Assembly: GCA_947581765.1 (NCBI GenBank) | Contig: CANPVU010000007.1 | Span: 1-58,978 of the forward strand | Direction: 5' to 3' | DNA from: an uncultured Bacilli bacterium | GTDB taxonomy: Bacteria; Bacillota_I; Bacilli_A; RF39; UBA660 | Length of the DNA: 58,978 nt | Part shown: positions 1 through 7,619 of the stretch, piece by piece | Layout: each line of letters opens with the position of its first letter | Position numbering within the stretch: the stretch's first letter is position 1 | Program-made: the position numbers and the translations under genes | Notes under the pieces: generated by a model | The model's database searches: none | Told to the model about the DNA's origin: nothing | The model's input: only the letters and a program-made list of their open reading frames with translations

Positions 1-7
1 AAGTAAA

Positions 8-36
8 GAAAAAACGGGTTAAAAATTCCCGTTAAT
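8..36 (-). terminator. Intrinsic terminator after the first minus-strand gene
   Basis: On the minus strand a 6-bp stem (AACGGG/CCCGTT) with a 9-base loop is followed by TTTTC. It lies about 50 bases past the stop of the 256-aa gene and is the natural end of the ftsW-like transcript. Confidence 0.7.
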
Positions 37-82
37 GTTTAGTTTTTTTTGAGACATTTTCAAAAGTTATTGACAGTATTTT

Positions 83-853
83 TTATTTTGCTTTCTTATT
101 TTTTAAAATAATATTTAAATATTCATCTTTAGATAGTGAATCTTTACCATACTGACTATACATCGTAGAAAAGTAATCTTCAAACATGTCATCATCACAT
201 CTAATATATCCTTTTTCAAGTAATTCAACAGCACCTCCATGATTACGGTATAAAATACGTGCTCCAACTTCACATGTATCTATATGAGATGCACTCTTTA
301 AAAATCTATTTTTAAAGTTTTGTCCTACTAAAAAGAATTGTTGGTATGTTAAGTCAATTAAATAGTACAAACTATCAATTTTAACTATACTAATATTATG
401 ATCCTTTGGTATATTAAATGTATTTTTAATATTTACTGTATAACATAATAATCCTAATCTATCACACATATCTTTAACATATTTAGTAGCATCCAAATCA
501 TATTTTCTAAGTGAGTCAGTAGCAAAGTCTACTGATTCCTTTTTATACAATTGTTTTCTTGCAAAATATGTAATTGTCTTAAGCAAATATTCATCACTAT
601 TTTTTACTTCATTAGGAGCTGTTAAATCTGTTTTAAATGTTACAATAAATCCATGTAAACTATTTTCAAGTCCATGTATACGTGCTAAATCTGTTGTACT
701 TATACTATCTATATTTTCTTCCACGTATCTATATATATCTTTAAAATATTTTTCTACTACATTAAGATATACCTTTGTATTACTACTTTTCTTTAAACTT
801 TTTAAATACTCATTAATAGCTATTTGAGTTTTTTCTATATATTCATTAATCAT
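83..853 (-). CDS. Hypothetical protein, possible transglutaminase-like fold
   Basis: I do not recognise this 256-aa soluble protein. There is no signal peptide or membrane segment. The middle (about residues 105-175) reads like the core of a transglutaminase/cysteine-protease fold: a helix ending in MCDRLGL, then DHNISIVKI, then YYLIDLTYQQF, where the last two would supply the His and Asp. No Cys sits about 12 residues before LGL, where the nucleophile is expected, so it may be an inactive member. That reading is inference. The gene starts 9 bases after the ftsW-like stop with a strong AGAGGTGG site that overlaps the upstream end, so the two are co-transcribed and probably translationally coupled. 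The start ATG is well supported. Confidence 0.55.
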   Translation of the reverse strand: MINEYIEKTQIAINEYLKSLKKSSNTKVYLNVVEKYFKDIYRYVEENIDSISTTDLARIHGLENSLHGFIVTFKTDLTAPNEVKNSDEYLLKTITYFARKQLYKKESVDFATDSLRKYDLDATKYVKDMCDRLGLLCYTVNIKNTFNIPKDHNISIVKIDSLYYLIDLTYQQFFLVGQNFKNRFLKSASHIDTCEVGARILYRNHGGAVELLEKGYIRCDDDMFEDYFSTMYSQYGKDSLSKDEYLNIILKNKKAK

Positions 854-862
854 AATCCACCT

Positions 863-2065
863 CTAATTCTTTAAACGATTCCTTTTTGTTTCAACATGTA
901 CTCTTTGAACAATAGCAAGTGATATCGATAACATAAGTGCAAAGCTTCCTCCATAACTTAAAAAAGGTAAAGGAACACCAGTTAATGGTATTAATCCAAA
1001 TAATCCCCCTAAATTTATTACAATATGTGAAAAAATATAAGTTGCAACTCCTAAACATATATATTTTCCTCTAATAGTACTTGCTCTAGATGATAAGATT
1101 AACATTTTAGTTATAATTATCATGTATGCAACAATTATAATACCACCTACAATAAATCCATCTTCTTCAGCTATAATTGAAAATATCATATCTGTATGTG
1201 GTTCTGGTATATATGAATACTTTTGAGTACTCTTTCCTACTCCAACACCAGTTAATCCTCCAAGATTTATTGCTATATAGGCATTACAAACTTGATATCC
1301 ATCATCTACCCTATTTTTTTCTGAGCATGGATTCCAAAAACTAGTAATTCTAGATTTTTGTTCTTCTGTGAATGGATTTTTACCAATCATGAGTAGAACT
1401 ATTAATATAATTATTCCTATCAAAATTGCCCAACAAAACGTTAGAAATTTCTCTTTTGCTGAAATAGGGCTTGAAATAAATATTACTCCAAAAATTGCTA
1501 AATTAATCATTGCAGTACCTAAGTCTTTTTGAAGTACTATCAATCCAGCTGTTGAAACTCCAACTAACACTACCAAAATAATTCCTGCAACATGCTTTAT
1601 TTTCCTATTACTAAAATATTTAACTGATGCCTCTAAAAGTAAAGCCATTGATACGATAAGTATTGGTTTTGCAAATTCTCCTGGTTGAAGTTGAAATCCT
1701 GTATGTGGAATTTTAATCCAGTTATTTGCACCCCTAGTACCAGTACCTTGTATAATCATATACGCATTTAATCCAAAAATAATAATCCATATTGCTTTAA
1801 TGAACAAATAATTATGTTTTCTATATTTTTCAGTAGGAATAAACAGTATAGCTATATATAAAATAGTACATGCCGCTAATATAAACATTTGTCTACCAAA
1901 ATAAAAATAAACTGATTTATCCATATTATTAACAGCCTCTCTAGTAGATGCTGATACAATACTAAATAATCCAAATCCAAATAAAACGATAGATAAAATT
2001 AATGATAACTTATCCATATCACTAATAAACTGTTTAAACTTTTTTATGCCACGTGCTATTACCAT
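863..2065 (-). CDS. ftsW: SEDS-family peptidoglycan polymerase, FtsW-like
   Basis: SEDS proteins polymerise lipid II into glycan strands with a partner class B penicillin-binding protein, at the septum (FtsW) or the side wall (RodA). The 400-aa protein has about ten membrane segments and the family signatures: GANNWIKIP, LQPGEFAK, LQKDLGTA, YIPEPHTDMIFSIIAEE and PLTGVPLPFLSYGGS. The GKSTQKYSYIPE stretch resembles FtsW more than RodA, but the split is not certain, and no PBP lies next to it. Start: ATG preceded by GGTGATAGT. It is followed closely by the 256-aa hypothetical gene, and it is divergent from the YjcZ-like peptide across a 150-base AT-rich gap that must hold both promoters. Confidence 0.9.
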   Translation of the reverse strand: MVIARGIKKFKQFISDMDKLSLILSIVLFGFGLFSIVSASTREAVNNMDKSVYFYFGRQMFILAACTILYIAILFIPTEKYRKHNYLFIKAIWIIIFGLNAYMIIQGTGTRGANNWIKIPHTGFQLQPGEFAKPILIVSMALLLEASVKYFSNRKIKHVAGIILVVLVGVSTAGLIVLQKDLGTAMINLAIFGVIFISSPISAKEKFLTFCWAILIGIIILIVLLMIGKNPFTEEQKSRITSFWNPCSEKNRVDDGYQVCNAYIAINLGGLTGVGVGKSTQKYSYIPEPHTDMIFSIIAEEDGFIVGGIIIVAYMIIITKMLILSSRASTIRGKYICLGVATYIFSHIVINLGGLFGLIPLTGVPLPFLSYGGSFALMLSISLAIVQRVHVETKRNRLKN

Positions 2066-2215
2066 ACTATCACCAATTTACTATCCTCTCATATAATATG
2101 ATATCATATTTAAAAGATTTTTTAAATATATTAAATATAATATTTACATAGTCATTTATAATTATCAAAACACCTATAAATTAATATGATATATTGAATA
2201 GTTAGGAGGGATTGT

Positions 2216-2398
2216 ATGTATTACTATGGAGGATATCAAGGATATGGTGGATATCCTGCTGGCGGTGGATGTTGCAATAATAACAATGGATATGGAAATA
2301 ACAATGGATTCGGTGCCGCTATAATATTGGTATTATTCATACTACTTGTTATTGTAATTGGAGCTCGTGCTTTCGATGGTAATAACAATAGAAGATAA
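2216..2398 (+). CDS. YjcZ-like small Gly/Tyr-rich membrane peptide (sporulation family)
   Basis: A 60-aa protein: a Tyr/Gly/Asn-rich N-terminal half (MYYYGGYQGYGGY, a GGGCCNNNNG patch) followed by one hydrophobic helix, AAIILVLFILLVIVIGA, and a short NNNRR tail. This layout, with a helix close to ALIVVLFILLIIVG, is that of the YjcZ/YnzM-type small sporulation peptides of Bacillus, which are spore-associated and of unclear function. Start: ATG five bases after a strong AGGAGGG. It stands alone on the plus strand, closed by a hairpin terminator. A spore role is family knowledge; I could not identify a sigma-E or sigma-K promoter with confidence. Confidence 0.8.
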   Translation: MYYYGGYQGYGGYPAGGGCCNNNNGYGNNNGFGAAIILVLFILLVIVIGARAFDGNNNRR

Positions 2399-2425
2399 AA
2401 ACCTTCAGTGGTTTTTATTTTTTTG
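2395..2425 (+). terminator. Intrinsic terminator of the YjcZ-like gene
   Basis: A perfect 9-bp stem (ATAAAAACC/GGTTTTTAT, 6-base loop) starts inside the stop codon and runs into a T tract. It also separates this gene from the convergent Nudix gene. Confidence 0.85.
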
Positions 2426-2438
2426 TGTGATAAATATT

Positions 2439-2885
2439 TTAATCTTTTAATTTATAACCTAATTTTTTTACTTCTAAATTAGCTATACTCGATAATTGCT
2501 TTTTCTTTAATTTATTAATTTCATAAAATTTAGCACCCATGGAGTCATCATTAACCTCATCAATACTTATATTTTCTACTATTTCATTATCATAATCTAA
2601 AACTTTATAAAAGATTCCTATATGATGTAATTTTTCTAATTCATTTTTATGTTCCCATTCAATAAAAATTGAATTAGCATCAAACAACTCATAATTTGTT
2701 ACATTTATTCCTACTTCTTCATTTAATTCTCTAATTAAAGTTTCATCTGGAGTTTCACCAAATTCAATAGTTCCACCCGGTAAATCTAATTTACCATCAT
2801 AAGGTCCACCTACTTTTTTAATTAAAACAATTTCACTGTCTTTAAGTATTAAACCATAAACTCCTAAATGTTTAACTTGTCTCAA
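2439..2885 (-). CDS. Nudix hydrolase
   Basis: Nudix enzymes hydrolyse nucleoside diphosphates linked to another moiety, using a Mg-binding Nudix box. The complete box is present at about residues 38-60: GGTIEFGETPDETLIRELNEE followed by VGI, matching GX5EX7REUXEEXGU. Length (148 aa) is typical of a single-domain Nudix protein; the substrate cannot be told from the sequence. Start: a TTG codon, because the nearby ATG (ATG ATA TTT TGA) is out of frame and stops at once, while AGGAGAT sits about 8 bases before the TTG. Monocistronic, convergent with the YjcZ-like gene. Confidence 0.88.
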   Translation of the reverse strand: MRQVKHLGVYGLILKDSEIVLIKKVGGPYDGKLDLPGGTIEFGETPDETLIRELNEEVGINVTNYELFDANSIFIEWEHKNELEKLHHIGIFYKVLDYDNEIVENISIDEVNDDSMGAKFYEINKLKKKQLSSIANLEVKKLGYKLKD

Positions 2886-3025
2886 AATATCATCTCCTAT
2901 CTATTAAGATGATTATATCACATCAATATTAAAAAATAATATTTAGTTTATACTTTTATAAATAAAATACATAGTAATAACACTATAAGATACAAAGTAA
3001 TATTAGTTTTTATTTTTTATTATAT

Positions 3026-3054
3026 TTGTATAATTTATAAAAAATTGTTATAAT
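3026..3054 (+). promoter_or_regulatory. Promoter of def
   Basis: TTGTAT, 17 bases, then TATAAT preceded by TGT (extended -10). It leaves only about 20 bases between the -10 element and the def start codon. Confidence 0.55.
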
Positions 3055-3074
3055 AATCACGGAAGTGATTTTGG

Positions 3075-3623
3075 ATGTATAAAAAATTAAATATCTTAGA
3101 AGACTCAGATAAACATTTAAGGATGATTAGTAAGGATGCTAAATTACCTTTAAGTGATGAATATAAAAAAACTATAGAGCATATTATAGATGAATTAACA
3201 TATAGTCAAATTGAAGAATTAGCAAAAAAATATGATTTAAGACCAGGTATGGGACTTGCTTTTCCACAGTTAGGTATTAATGAAAGAATTATAGTTATTG
3301 TCCATGAATATGAAGATGGTAAATTCAATAATTATGTAGTTGTAAATCCAAAAATCGTAAGTGAATCGAGTGAAATGATTGCTGCTGAAGCTGGTGAAGG
3401 CTGCCTTAGTGTAAATAGAGAAGTTGAAGGACATGTAAAAAGACATGCACGTGTTACTGTTGAAGGATTCGATGTAGATGGAAATCCAATTAAATTTAGA
3501 GCACGTGAAGAACTTTCTATAGCATTCCAACATGAAATAGATCACTTGAATGGAATACTATTTTATGATAGAATAGATAAGAATAAACCATTTTATACAG
3601 AAGATGAGTTACGTTTAATATAG
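3075..3623 (+). CDS. def: Peptide deformylase
   Basis: Removes the formyl group from the initiator methionine of nascent proteins at the ribosome exit. All three metalloenzyme motifs are visible: GMGLAFPQLGI (motif 1), EGCLSV (motif 2, metal Cys) and QHEIDHLNG (motif 3, HExxH). The first motif reads GLAFPQ where most family members have GLAAPQ. The length (182 aa) and the insert between motifs 1 and 2 fit the longer Gram-positive (type 2) enzymes. Start: ATG about 7 bases after GGAAGTG. A 41-aa membrane peptide follows 8 bases after the stop, in the same transcription unit. Confidence 0.96.
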   Translation: MYKKLNILEDSDKHLRMISKDAKLPLSDEYKKTIEHIIDELTYSQIEELAKKYDLRPGMGLAFPQLGINERIIVIVHEYEDGKFNNYVVVNPKIVSESSEMIAAEAGEGCLSVNREVEGHVKRHARVTVEGFDVDGNPIKFRAREELSIAFQHEIDHLNGILFYDRIDKNKPFYTEDELRLI

Positions 3624-3631
3624 GAGGATAT

Positions 3632-3757
3632 ATGTTAAAAGCATCACTTAAATTCTTTTTATTATTTATAGTTGCATGTATAGGAGCAGTTGCTATATAT
3701 TATTTAATTGTTCCAAATGAGGATAGAATACCAATAAGTGTAGAATTATACAAATAA
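3632..3757 (+). CDS. 41-aa single-span membrane peptide (not in the ORF track)
   Basis: A short ORF directly behind def starts at an ATG with a perfect AGGAGG only four bases upstream; this Shine-Dalgarno overlaps the def stop. It encodes an N-terminal MLKASLK cap, a hydrophobic span FFLLFIVACIGAVAIYYLIV, and a polar tail ending ISVELYK. It stops just before a bidirectional terminator, so it is co-transcribed with def. A single-pass peptide with a short tail on the far side of the membrane is what the sequence suggests; I do not recognise a family. The strong ribosome site and tight operon position make it a real gene rather than noise. Confidence 0.75.
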   Translation: MLKASLKFFLLFIVACIGAVAIYYLIVPNEDRIPISVELYK

Positions 3758-3780
3758 AAAATGCTAAAGCATTTTTTTAT
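3754..3780. terminator. Bidirectional terminator between def operon and ylmH
   Basis: AAAAAATGC/GCATTTTTT stem with a TAAA loop, with a T run on the plus strand and an A run on the other side. It ends the def unit and the convergent ylmH gene, whose stop codon lies inside it. Confidence 0.85.
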
Positions 3781-4469
3781 TTGTATTTTAATATATTTAA
3801 AACATATTTATTTTTACTAGTAATCTTTGATATAGAATTAAATTTATATTTACCATATTTTCTAATACTTATTATATCTCCTATATTTAGTGAATATGAT
3901 TTTTTTGTAGTTACAACATAATTAATTGATACAAATTTATTTTTTATAAATTCTTCTGTAGTTTTTCTACTCATATTAGTCAAACTAGATACTATATTAT
4001 CTAATCTAAAACTACTAACTAATATATTAAATTCTTCATATTCATAGTGATAATCACTAATTGTATTAATACTAACTTCTTCTAATTTTACTTTTATTTT
4101 ACCAATATTAGTTAAATTAAATAATAAATACTTTTTTATACTATCTAAGACTATTATATAGCAACAATCACCTACTATTATATCTCCATATTTACATGAT
4201 GCAATATTATGACTAAATAAAGAACCTAATATTTCATTATGTTTTAATTTAGAATTTGTTATTATTTTAAGTAAACTTATTTTAGGATATTCTTTACTAT
4301 ATACTATCTTCTTAGTTTCATCTTCAAATAATACTAAAGTATTATATTTTATATGTCTTTTATTTAAATTAGATATTACATTTTTATATTCATAAGGATC
4401 TAGAAAATCACTGTATTCTCCCCTTACTACTTTTTCTATATTATTTTTAATAAATATATTATTTTCCAT
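3777..4469 (-). CDS. ylmH: YlmH-type S4-domain RNA-binding protein
   Basis: The C-terminal third (from about residue 152) is an S4 RNA-binding domain: SSFRLDNIVSSLTNMSRKT, then EEFIKNKFVSINYVVTTKK and GDIISIRKYGKYKF. The N-terminal region matches the YlmH architecture, and the length (230 aa) is somewhat short. YlmH binds stalled large ribosomal subunits and has been linked to ribosome-associated quality control in Gram-positive bacteria (family knowledge). In many Firmicutes ylmH sits near division genes; here it follows an ABC-F ATPase with an 11-base overlap, which pairs two ribosome-associated factors in one unit. Confidence 0.82.
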   Translation of the reverse strand: MENNIFIKNNIEKVVRGEYSDFLDPYEYKNVISNLNKRHIKYNTLVLFEDETKKIVYSKEYPKISLLKIITNSKLKHNEILGSLFSHNIASCKYGDIIVGDCCYIIVLDSIKKYLLFNLTNIGKIKVKLEEVSINTISDYHYEYEEFNILVSSFRLDNIVSSLTNMSRKTTEEFIKNKFVSINYVVTTKKSYSLNIGDIISIRKYGKYKFNSISKITSKNKYVLNILKYK

Positions 4470-6048
4470 ACTTTTTCATATATTCTTCATATGTTCCTTC
4501 AAAATCAATATATCCACCATCATCTTTAATATATATAATACGATTAGCAACTGTTTCTATAAGTTGTTGGTCATAACTTGAAAATACAACACACCCTTTA
4601 AAACGTTGTAAACCTTCATTAAGTGCTGATATTGATTCCATATCTAAATGATTAGTTGGTTCATCTAAAAATAACATATTAGAATGTTCCAACATCATTT
4701 TTGATAACATACATCTTACTTTTTCTCCTCCTGATAAAACGTTAACTTTCTTTAAAGTTTCATCCCCACTAAATAGCATTCTTCCTAAAAAACTTCTTAC
4801 AAATGTTTCATCTTTATTATCAGAATATTCTCTTAACCATTCTACCATATTAGAATCTATATCAAAGTATTTATCATTATTTTTAGGATAATATGAACGT
4901 GTAACTGTAACCCCTACTTTAATTTCTCCACTATCAGGTAGAATCTCTCCAGATAAAATTCTAAGCAATGTAGTTTTTGCAAGTTCATTATTTCCTATAA
5001 GTGCTATTTTATCTAAAGGCTTTATATTTAATCTAATATTTTTTAAAACTAAAGCTCCCTCTATTTCTTTAGATACTTTATCTAAAAAAATTGCTTCTTT
5101 ACCTAAATATTTTTCTGGTTCAAAATTAATATATGGATATTTTCTACTACTTGGTTTTATCTCATCTAATTGTATTTTTTCAAGTGATTTTTTTCTACTT
5201 GTTGCTTGTTTAGATTTAGATGCATTCGCACTAAATCTTCTTATAAAGTCTTGTAATTCAGCTATTTTCTCTTCTTTCTTTTTATTTGATTCTTTCATTT
5301 GCTTTTGTATTAATTGACTAGATTGATACCAAAAATCATAATTACCAGCAAATAAAGTTATTTTCTCATAATCTATATCTACCATATAAGTACATATTTT
5401 ATTTAAAAAATGTCTATCATGTGATATTACTATAACAGTATTTTTAAAATCAATTAAAAATTCTTCTAACCACGCTTTACTTTCTAAATCAAGACCATTA
5501 GTTGGTTCATCTAAAAGTAGTATATCTGGTTGTCCAAATAAAGCACGCGCTAACATTACTTTTACTTTATCAGATTCCTTTAAGTCAGACATCATTTTAT
5601 TTTGTAAACTTGTATCTATTCCAAGTCCAGTTAATAATACTGCTGCATCTGCTTCTGCTTGCCATCCATTTTTCTTTAAAAATAAATCTTCTAATATTCC
5701 AGCTCTTATACCATCTTCATTAGTAAAATCAGCTTTCATATATAGTTCATCTTTTTCAACTTTTATATCATATAGTTCCTTATCACCCATTATGACTGTA
5801 TCTATTACACTATATTTATCATAAGCATTATGATTTTGTAAAAGGAATGAAATTCTTTCACCCTTACCCTTAGTAACTTCTCCACTAGTAGAATCTATTT
5901 GTCCACTTAGTATTTTTAAGAAAGTAGATTTTCCTGCTCCATTAGCACCTATTACTCCATAACAGTTATTACCTTCAAACTTTAAATTAACATTTTCAAA
6001 TAGAATTCTTTTTCCATAACGTAGTCCTATATTACTTGCTATTAACAT
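4459..6048 (-). CDS. ykpA: ABC-F family ATPase, YkpA/YbiT type
   Basis: ABC-F proteins are soluble twin-ATPase factors that act on the ribosome. Domain 1 has Walker A GANGAGKST and Walker B LLLDEPTNGLD; domain 2 has GNNELAKTT, LSGGEKVR and FLDEPTNHLD; the charged linker in between carries ANASKSKQATSRKK. This matches the YkpA/YbiT branch closely. The first Walker B is followed by NGLD where ABC-F proteins almost always have NHLD, and the second P-loop (NNELAKTT) is also atypical. The track start (GTG at 6057) lies inside the Shine-Dalgarno; the ATG at 6048 (MLIASNIG) has AGGAG at normal spacing and matches family N termini. Confidence 0.93.
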   Translation of the reverse strand: MLIASNIGLRYGKRILFENVNLKFEGNNCYGVIGANGAGKSTFLKILSGQIDSTSGEVTKGKGERISFLLQNHNAYDKYSVIDTVIMGDKELYDIKVEKDELYMKADFTNEDGIRAGILEDLFLKKNGWQAEADAAVLLTGLGIDTSLQNKMMSDLKESDKVKVMLARALFGQPDILLLDEPTNGLDLESKAWLEEFLIDFKNTVIVISHDRHFLNKICTYMVDIDYEKITLFAGNYDFWYQSSQLIQKQMKESNKKKEEKIAELQDFIRRFSANASKSKQATSRKKSLEKIQLDEIKPSSRKYPYINFEPEKYLGKEAIFLDKVSKEIEGALVLKNIRLNIKPLDKIALIGNNELAKTTLLRILSGEILPDSGEIKVGVTVTRSYYPKNNDKYFDIDSNMVEWLREYSDNKDETFVRSFLGRMLFSGDETLKKVNVLSGGEKVRCMLSKMMLEHSNMLFLDEPTNHLDMESISALNEGLQRFKGCVVFSSYDQQLIETVANRIIYIKDDGGYIDFEGTYEEYMKKYGK

Positions 6049-6103
6049 GTTATTCACTCCTAACTACTAAATGATAACATACTTTTTATAATCTATCAAC
6101 CAA

Positions 6104-6790
6104 TTAATACTTATTTAATACTTGTAATCTATTTATAACCTTTTTTTCAATTCTTGATATATATGATTGACTTATACCTAATTTTTGTGCTACCTCTTTT
6201 TGAGTTAATTCCTTATGATTATTTAATCCATATCTTAAAGTCATTATTTCTTTATCTCTTTTGTTTAATTTTTTTATTTCATCATATAATAATTTCTTTT
6301 CAGTTTCTCTTTCTAAATCTCTAGTTACAATATCACTATCAGTACCTAGTATGTCTTCTAATCTAAGTTCATTTCCCTCAGCATCATAACTTAGACTATC
6401 TTCAAAACTAACTTCAGTTTTTCTTTTCTTATTTTTTCTTAAATACATAAGTATTTCATTATCTATACATCGAGATGCATATGTAGCAAGTTTAATATTT
6501 TTATCTAGTTTATATGTTTCCACTCCTTTTATAAGTCCAATTGTCCCTATACTAACTAAATCTTCTAACTCTACACCAGTATTTTCATACTTTTTTGCTA
6601 AAAATACTACTAATCTTAAATTATGTTCTATTAACTTATTTCTTGCTTCTTTACTACCATCAGTTACATACATAACTTCTTCTTCTTTTGTAAGTGGTTC
6701 TGGTAATTTATCTAAACTTCCTACAAAGTATACATTCTTAATAAACAACGACCTAATATATCTTATAAATTTTTTTATTAATTTTATCAT
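6104..6790 (-). CDS. sigE: Sporulation sigma factor SigE (pro-sigma-E)
   Basis: Sigma-E directs mother-cell transcription early in spore formation after its pro-sequence is cut off. The 228-aa protein aligns throughout with Bacillus SigE: an N-terminal hydrophobic/basic pro-region (about residues 1-25), region 2 with EHNLRLVVFLAKKYENTG, EDLVSIGTIGLIK and ATYASRCIDNEILMYLRKN, and region 4 with LRYGLN and SQSYISRIEKK. Start: ATG with GGAGG just upstream. It overlaps spoIIGA by 4 bases (ATGA), so the factor and its activating protease are translationally coupled. This is among the strongest evidence that the organism belongs to a spore-forming lineage. Confidence 0.97.
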   Translation of the reverse strand: MIKLIKKFIRYIRSLFIKNVYFVGSLDKLPEPLTKEEEVMYVTDGSKEARNKLIEHNLRLVVFLAKKYENTGVELEDLVSIGTIGLIKGVETYKLDKNIKLATYASRCIDNEILMYLRKNKKRKTEVSFEDSLSYDAEGNELRLEDILGTDSDIVTRDLERETEKKLLYDEIKKLNKRDKEIMTLRYGLNNHKELTQKEVAQKLGISQSYISRIEKKVINRLQVLNKY

Positions 6791-7563
6791 ATGGCCTCCA
6801 TTAACTTATTATTTAAAAGTACATCAATACCATCAATGTTAAAACTATCCTCACTTATTCCAATATATATATTAAAGAATATATGATTATTAATAATTAC
6901 TTTATCACATTTATATATTTTTAACATCATAATTTTATTTACTACTTTATATGGTATTATTCTATAATCATTTGTATCTATTTTTAATTTATCTTTATTA
7001 ATAAATATTACAGGATTTCCTTTATAAGTAAGTGTATTACCACTATCTATATATCCTGTACATTTAAATATATTTCCATTTATATATATATCTGTAGAAT
7101 AGTAATTATTATATTTGTTTTTCATACTTTTTTGATGCTTAATATATAATATTATAATTATAGGTGATAATATGATAAGTACTATTAAATTTATACTTAA
7201 TCCATTATTAAAAAATATTAATCCTGTATGCTTATAACTATATTCTATATTAAACATATATAATACTCCACCTAAAAATAAACTTACTATATATAATACA
7301 ACTAAATTATTAAATATGTATCTAATATCTAATTTTGGATATGCAACAATAATCATTATAATACTAATTAATAATTTAAGAATAAATAATTCTAAAGAAT
7401 TAATATCAAAAAATAAAAGTAATATACTTAAACTACCTATAAATGAACTTAATGTTATAAATTTAATATTAAGTTTTCTTTTTAATATAATTCCTACAGC
7501 AATTACAAGTATGAAATCAAAAAAGAAATTAAGTATTAAAATAAGATCTAGATATATTTTCAT
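6787..7563 (-). CDS. spoIIGA: Sporulation sigma-E processing peptidase SpoIIGA
   Basis: SpoIIGA is the membrane aspartic protease that removes the SigE pro-sequence in response to a forespore signal. The first 145 residues are five hydrophobic segments; the rest is a soluble domain with the catalytic motif GYIDSGNTL (Asp near residue 173). Length (258 aa) is slightly short of Bacillus (about 309). The track start at 7596 is rejected: it lies inside the ftsZ terminator, while the ATG at 7563 has AAAGGTGAT at proper spacing. Order ftsA-ftsZ-spoIIGA-sigE is the ancestral Bacillota arrangement. Confidence 0.93.
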   Translation of the reverse strand: MKIYLDLILILNFFFDFILVIAVGIILKRKLNIKFITLSSFIGSLSILLLFFDINSLELFILKLLISIIMIIVAYPKLDIRYIFNNLVVLYIVSLFLGGVLYMFNIEYSYKHTGLIFFNNGLSINLIVLIILSPIIIILYIKHQKSMKNKYNNYYSTDIYINGNIFKCTGYIDSGNTLTYKGNPVIFINKDKLKIDTNDYRIIPYKVVNKIMMLKIYKCDKVIINNHIFFNIYIGISEDSFNIDGIDVLLNNKLMEAI

Positions 7564-7578
7564 ATTATCACCTTTATA

Positions 7579-7611
7579 AGTATAAAAAAACAACATAAAT
7601 AATTATGTCGT
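7579..7611 (-). promoter_or_regulatory. Possible spoIIG promoter inside the ftsZ terminator
   Basis: On the minus strand TATACT lies 15 bases before the spoIIGA ATG and a partial -35 (ACGACA) lies 21 bases further upstream. Bacillus spoIIG also has an unusually long spacer and is activated by Spo0A. The AACGACA stretch resembles a 0A box (TTCGACA) at only 5 of 7 positions, so this is tentative. Confidence 0.3.
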
Positions 7612-7614
7612 TTT
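7584..7614 (-). terminator. Terminator after ftsZ
   Basis: A 12-bp stem on the minus strand (AAAACGACATAA with TTATGTTGTTTT, one G-U pair, 4-base loop) followed by a T run. It separates the division genes from spoIIGA-sigE. Confidence 0.85.
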
Positions 7615-7619
7615 AATTC

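Noticed and set aside
2066-2215. Sigma-E or sigma-K promoter for the YjcZ-like peptide
   Set aside because: Several CATA-like and AC-like elements exist in this AT-rich gap, but none has both boxes with correct spacing.
3270-3545. 91-aa minus-strand ORF inside def, and similar shadows at 5502, 7316, 14042, 14396, 15069, 15588, 21627, 24289, 27473, 30648, 33382, 38248, 50132, 55314 and 56690
   Set aside because: All lie within well-supported genes in another frame or strand, with low-complexity composition typical of AT-rich shadow frames.
6787-6790. Mycoplasma-type genetic code (TGA = Trp)
   Set aside because: spoIIGA ends in TGA overlapping the sigE start, and Trp is encoded by TGG in conserved motifs, so TGA acts as a stop.
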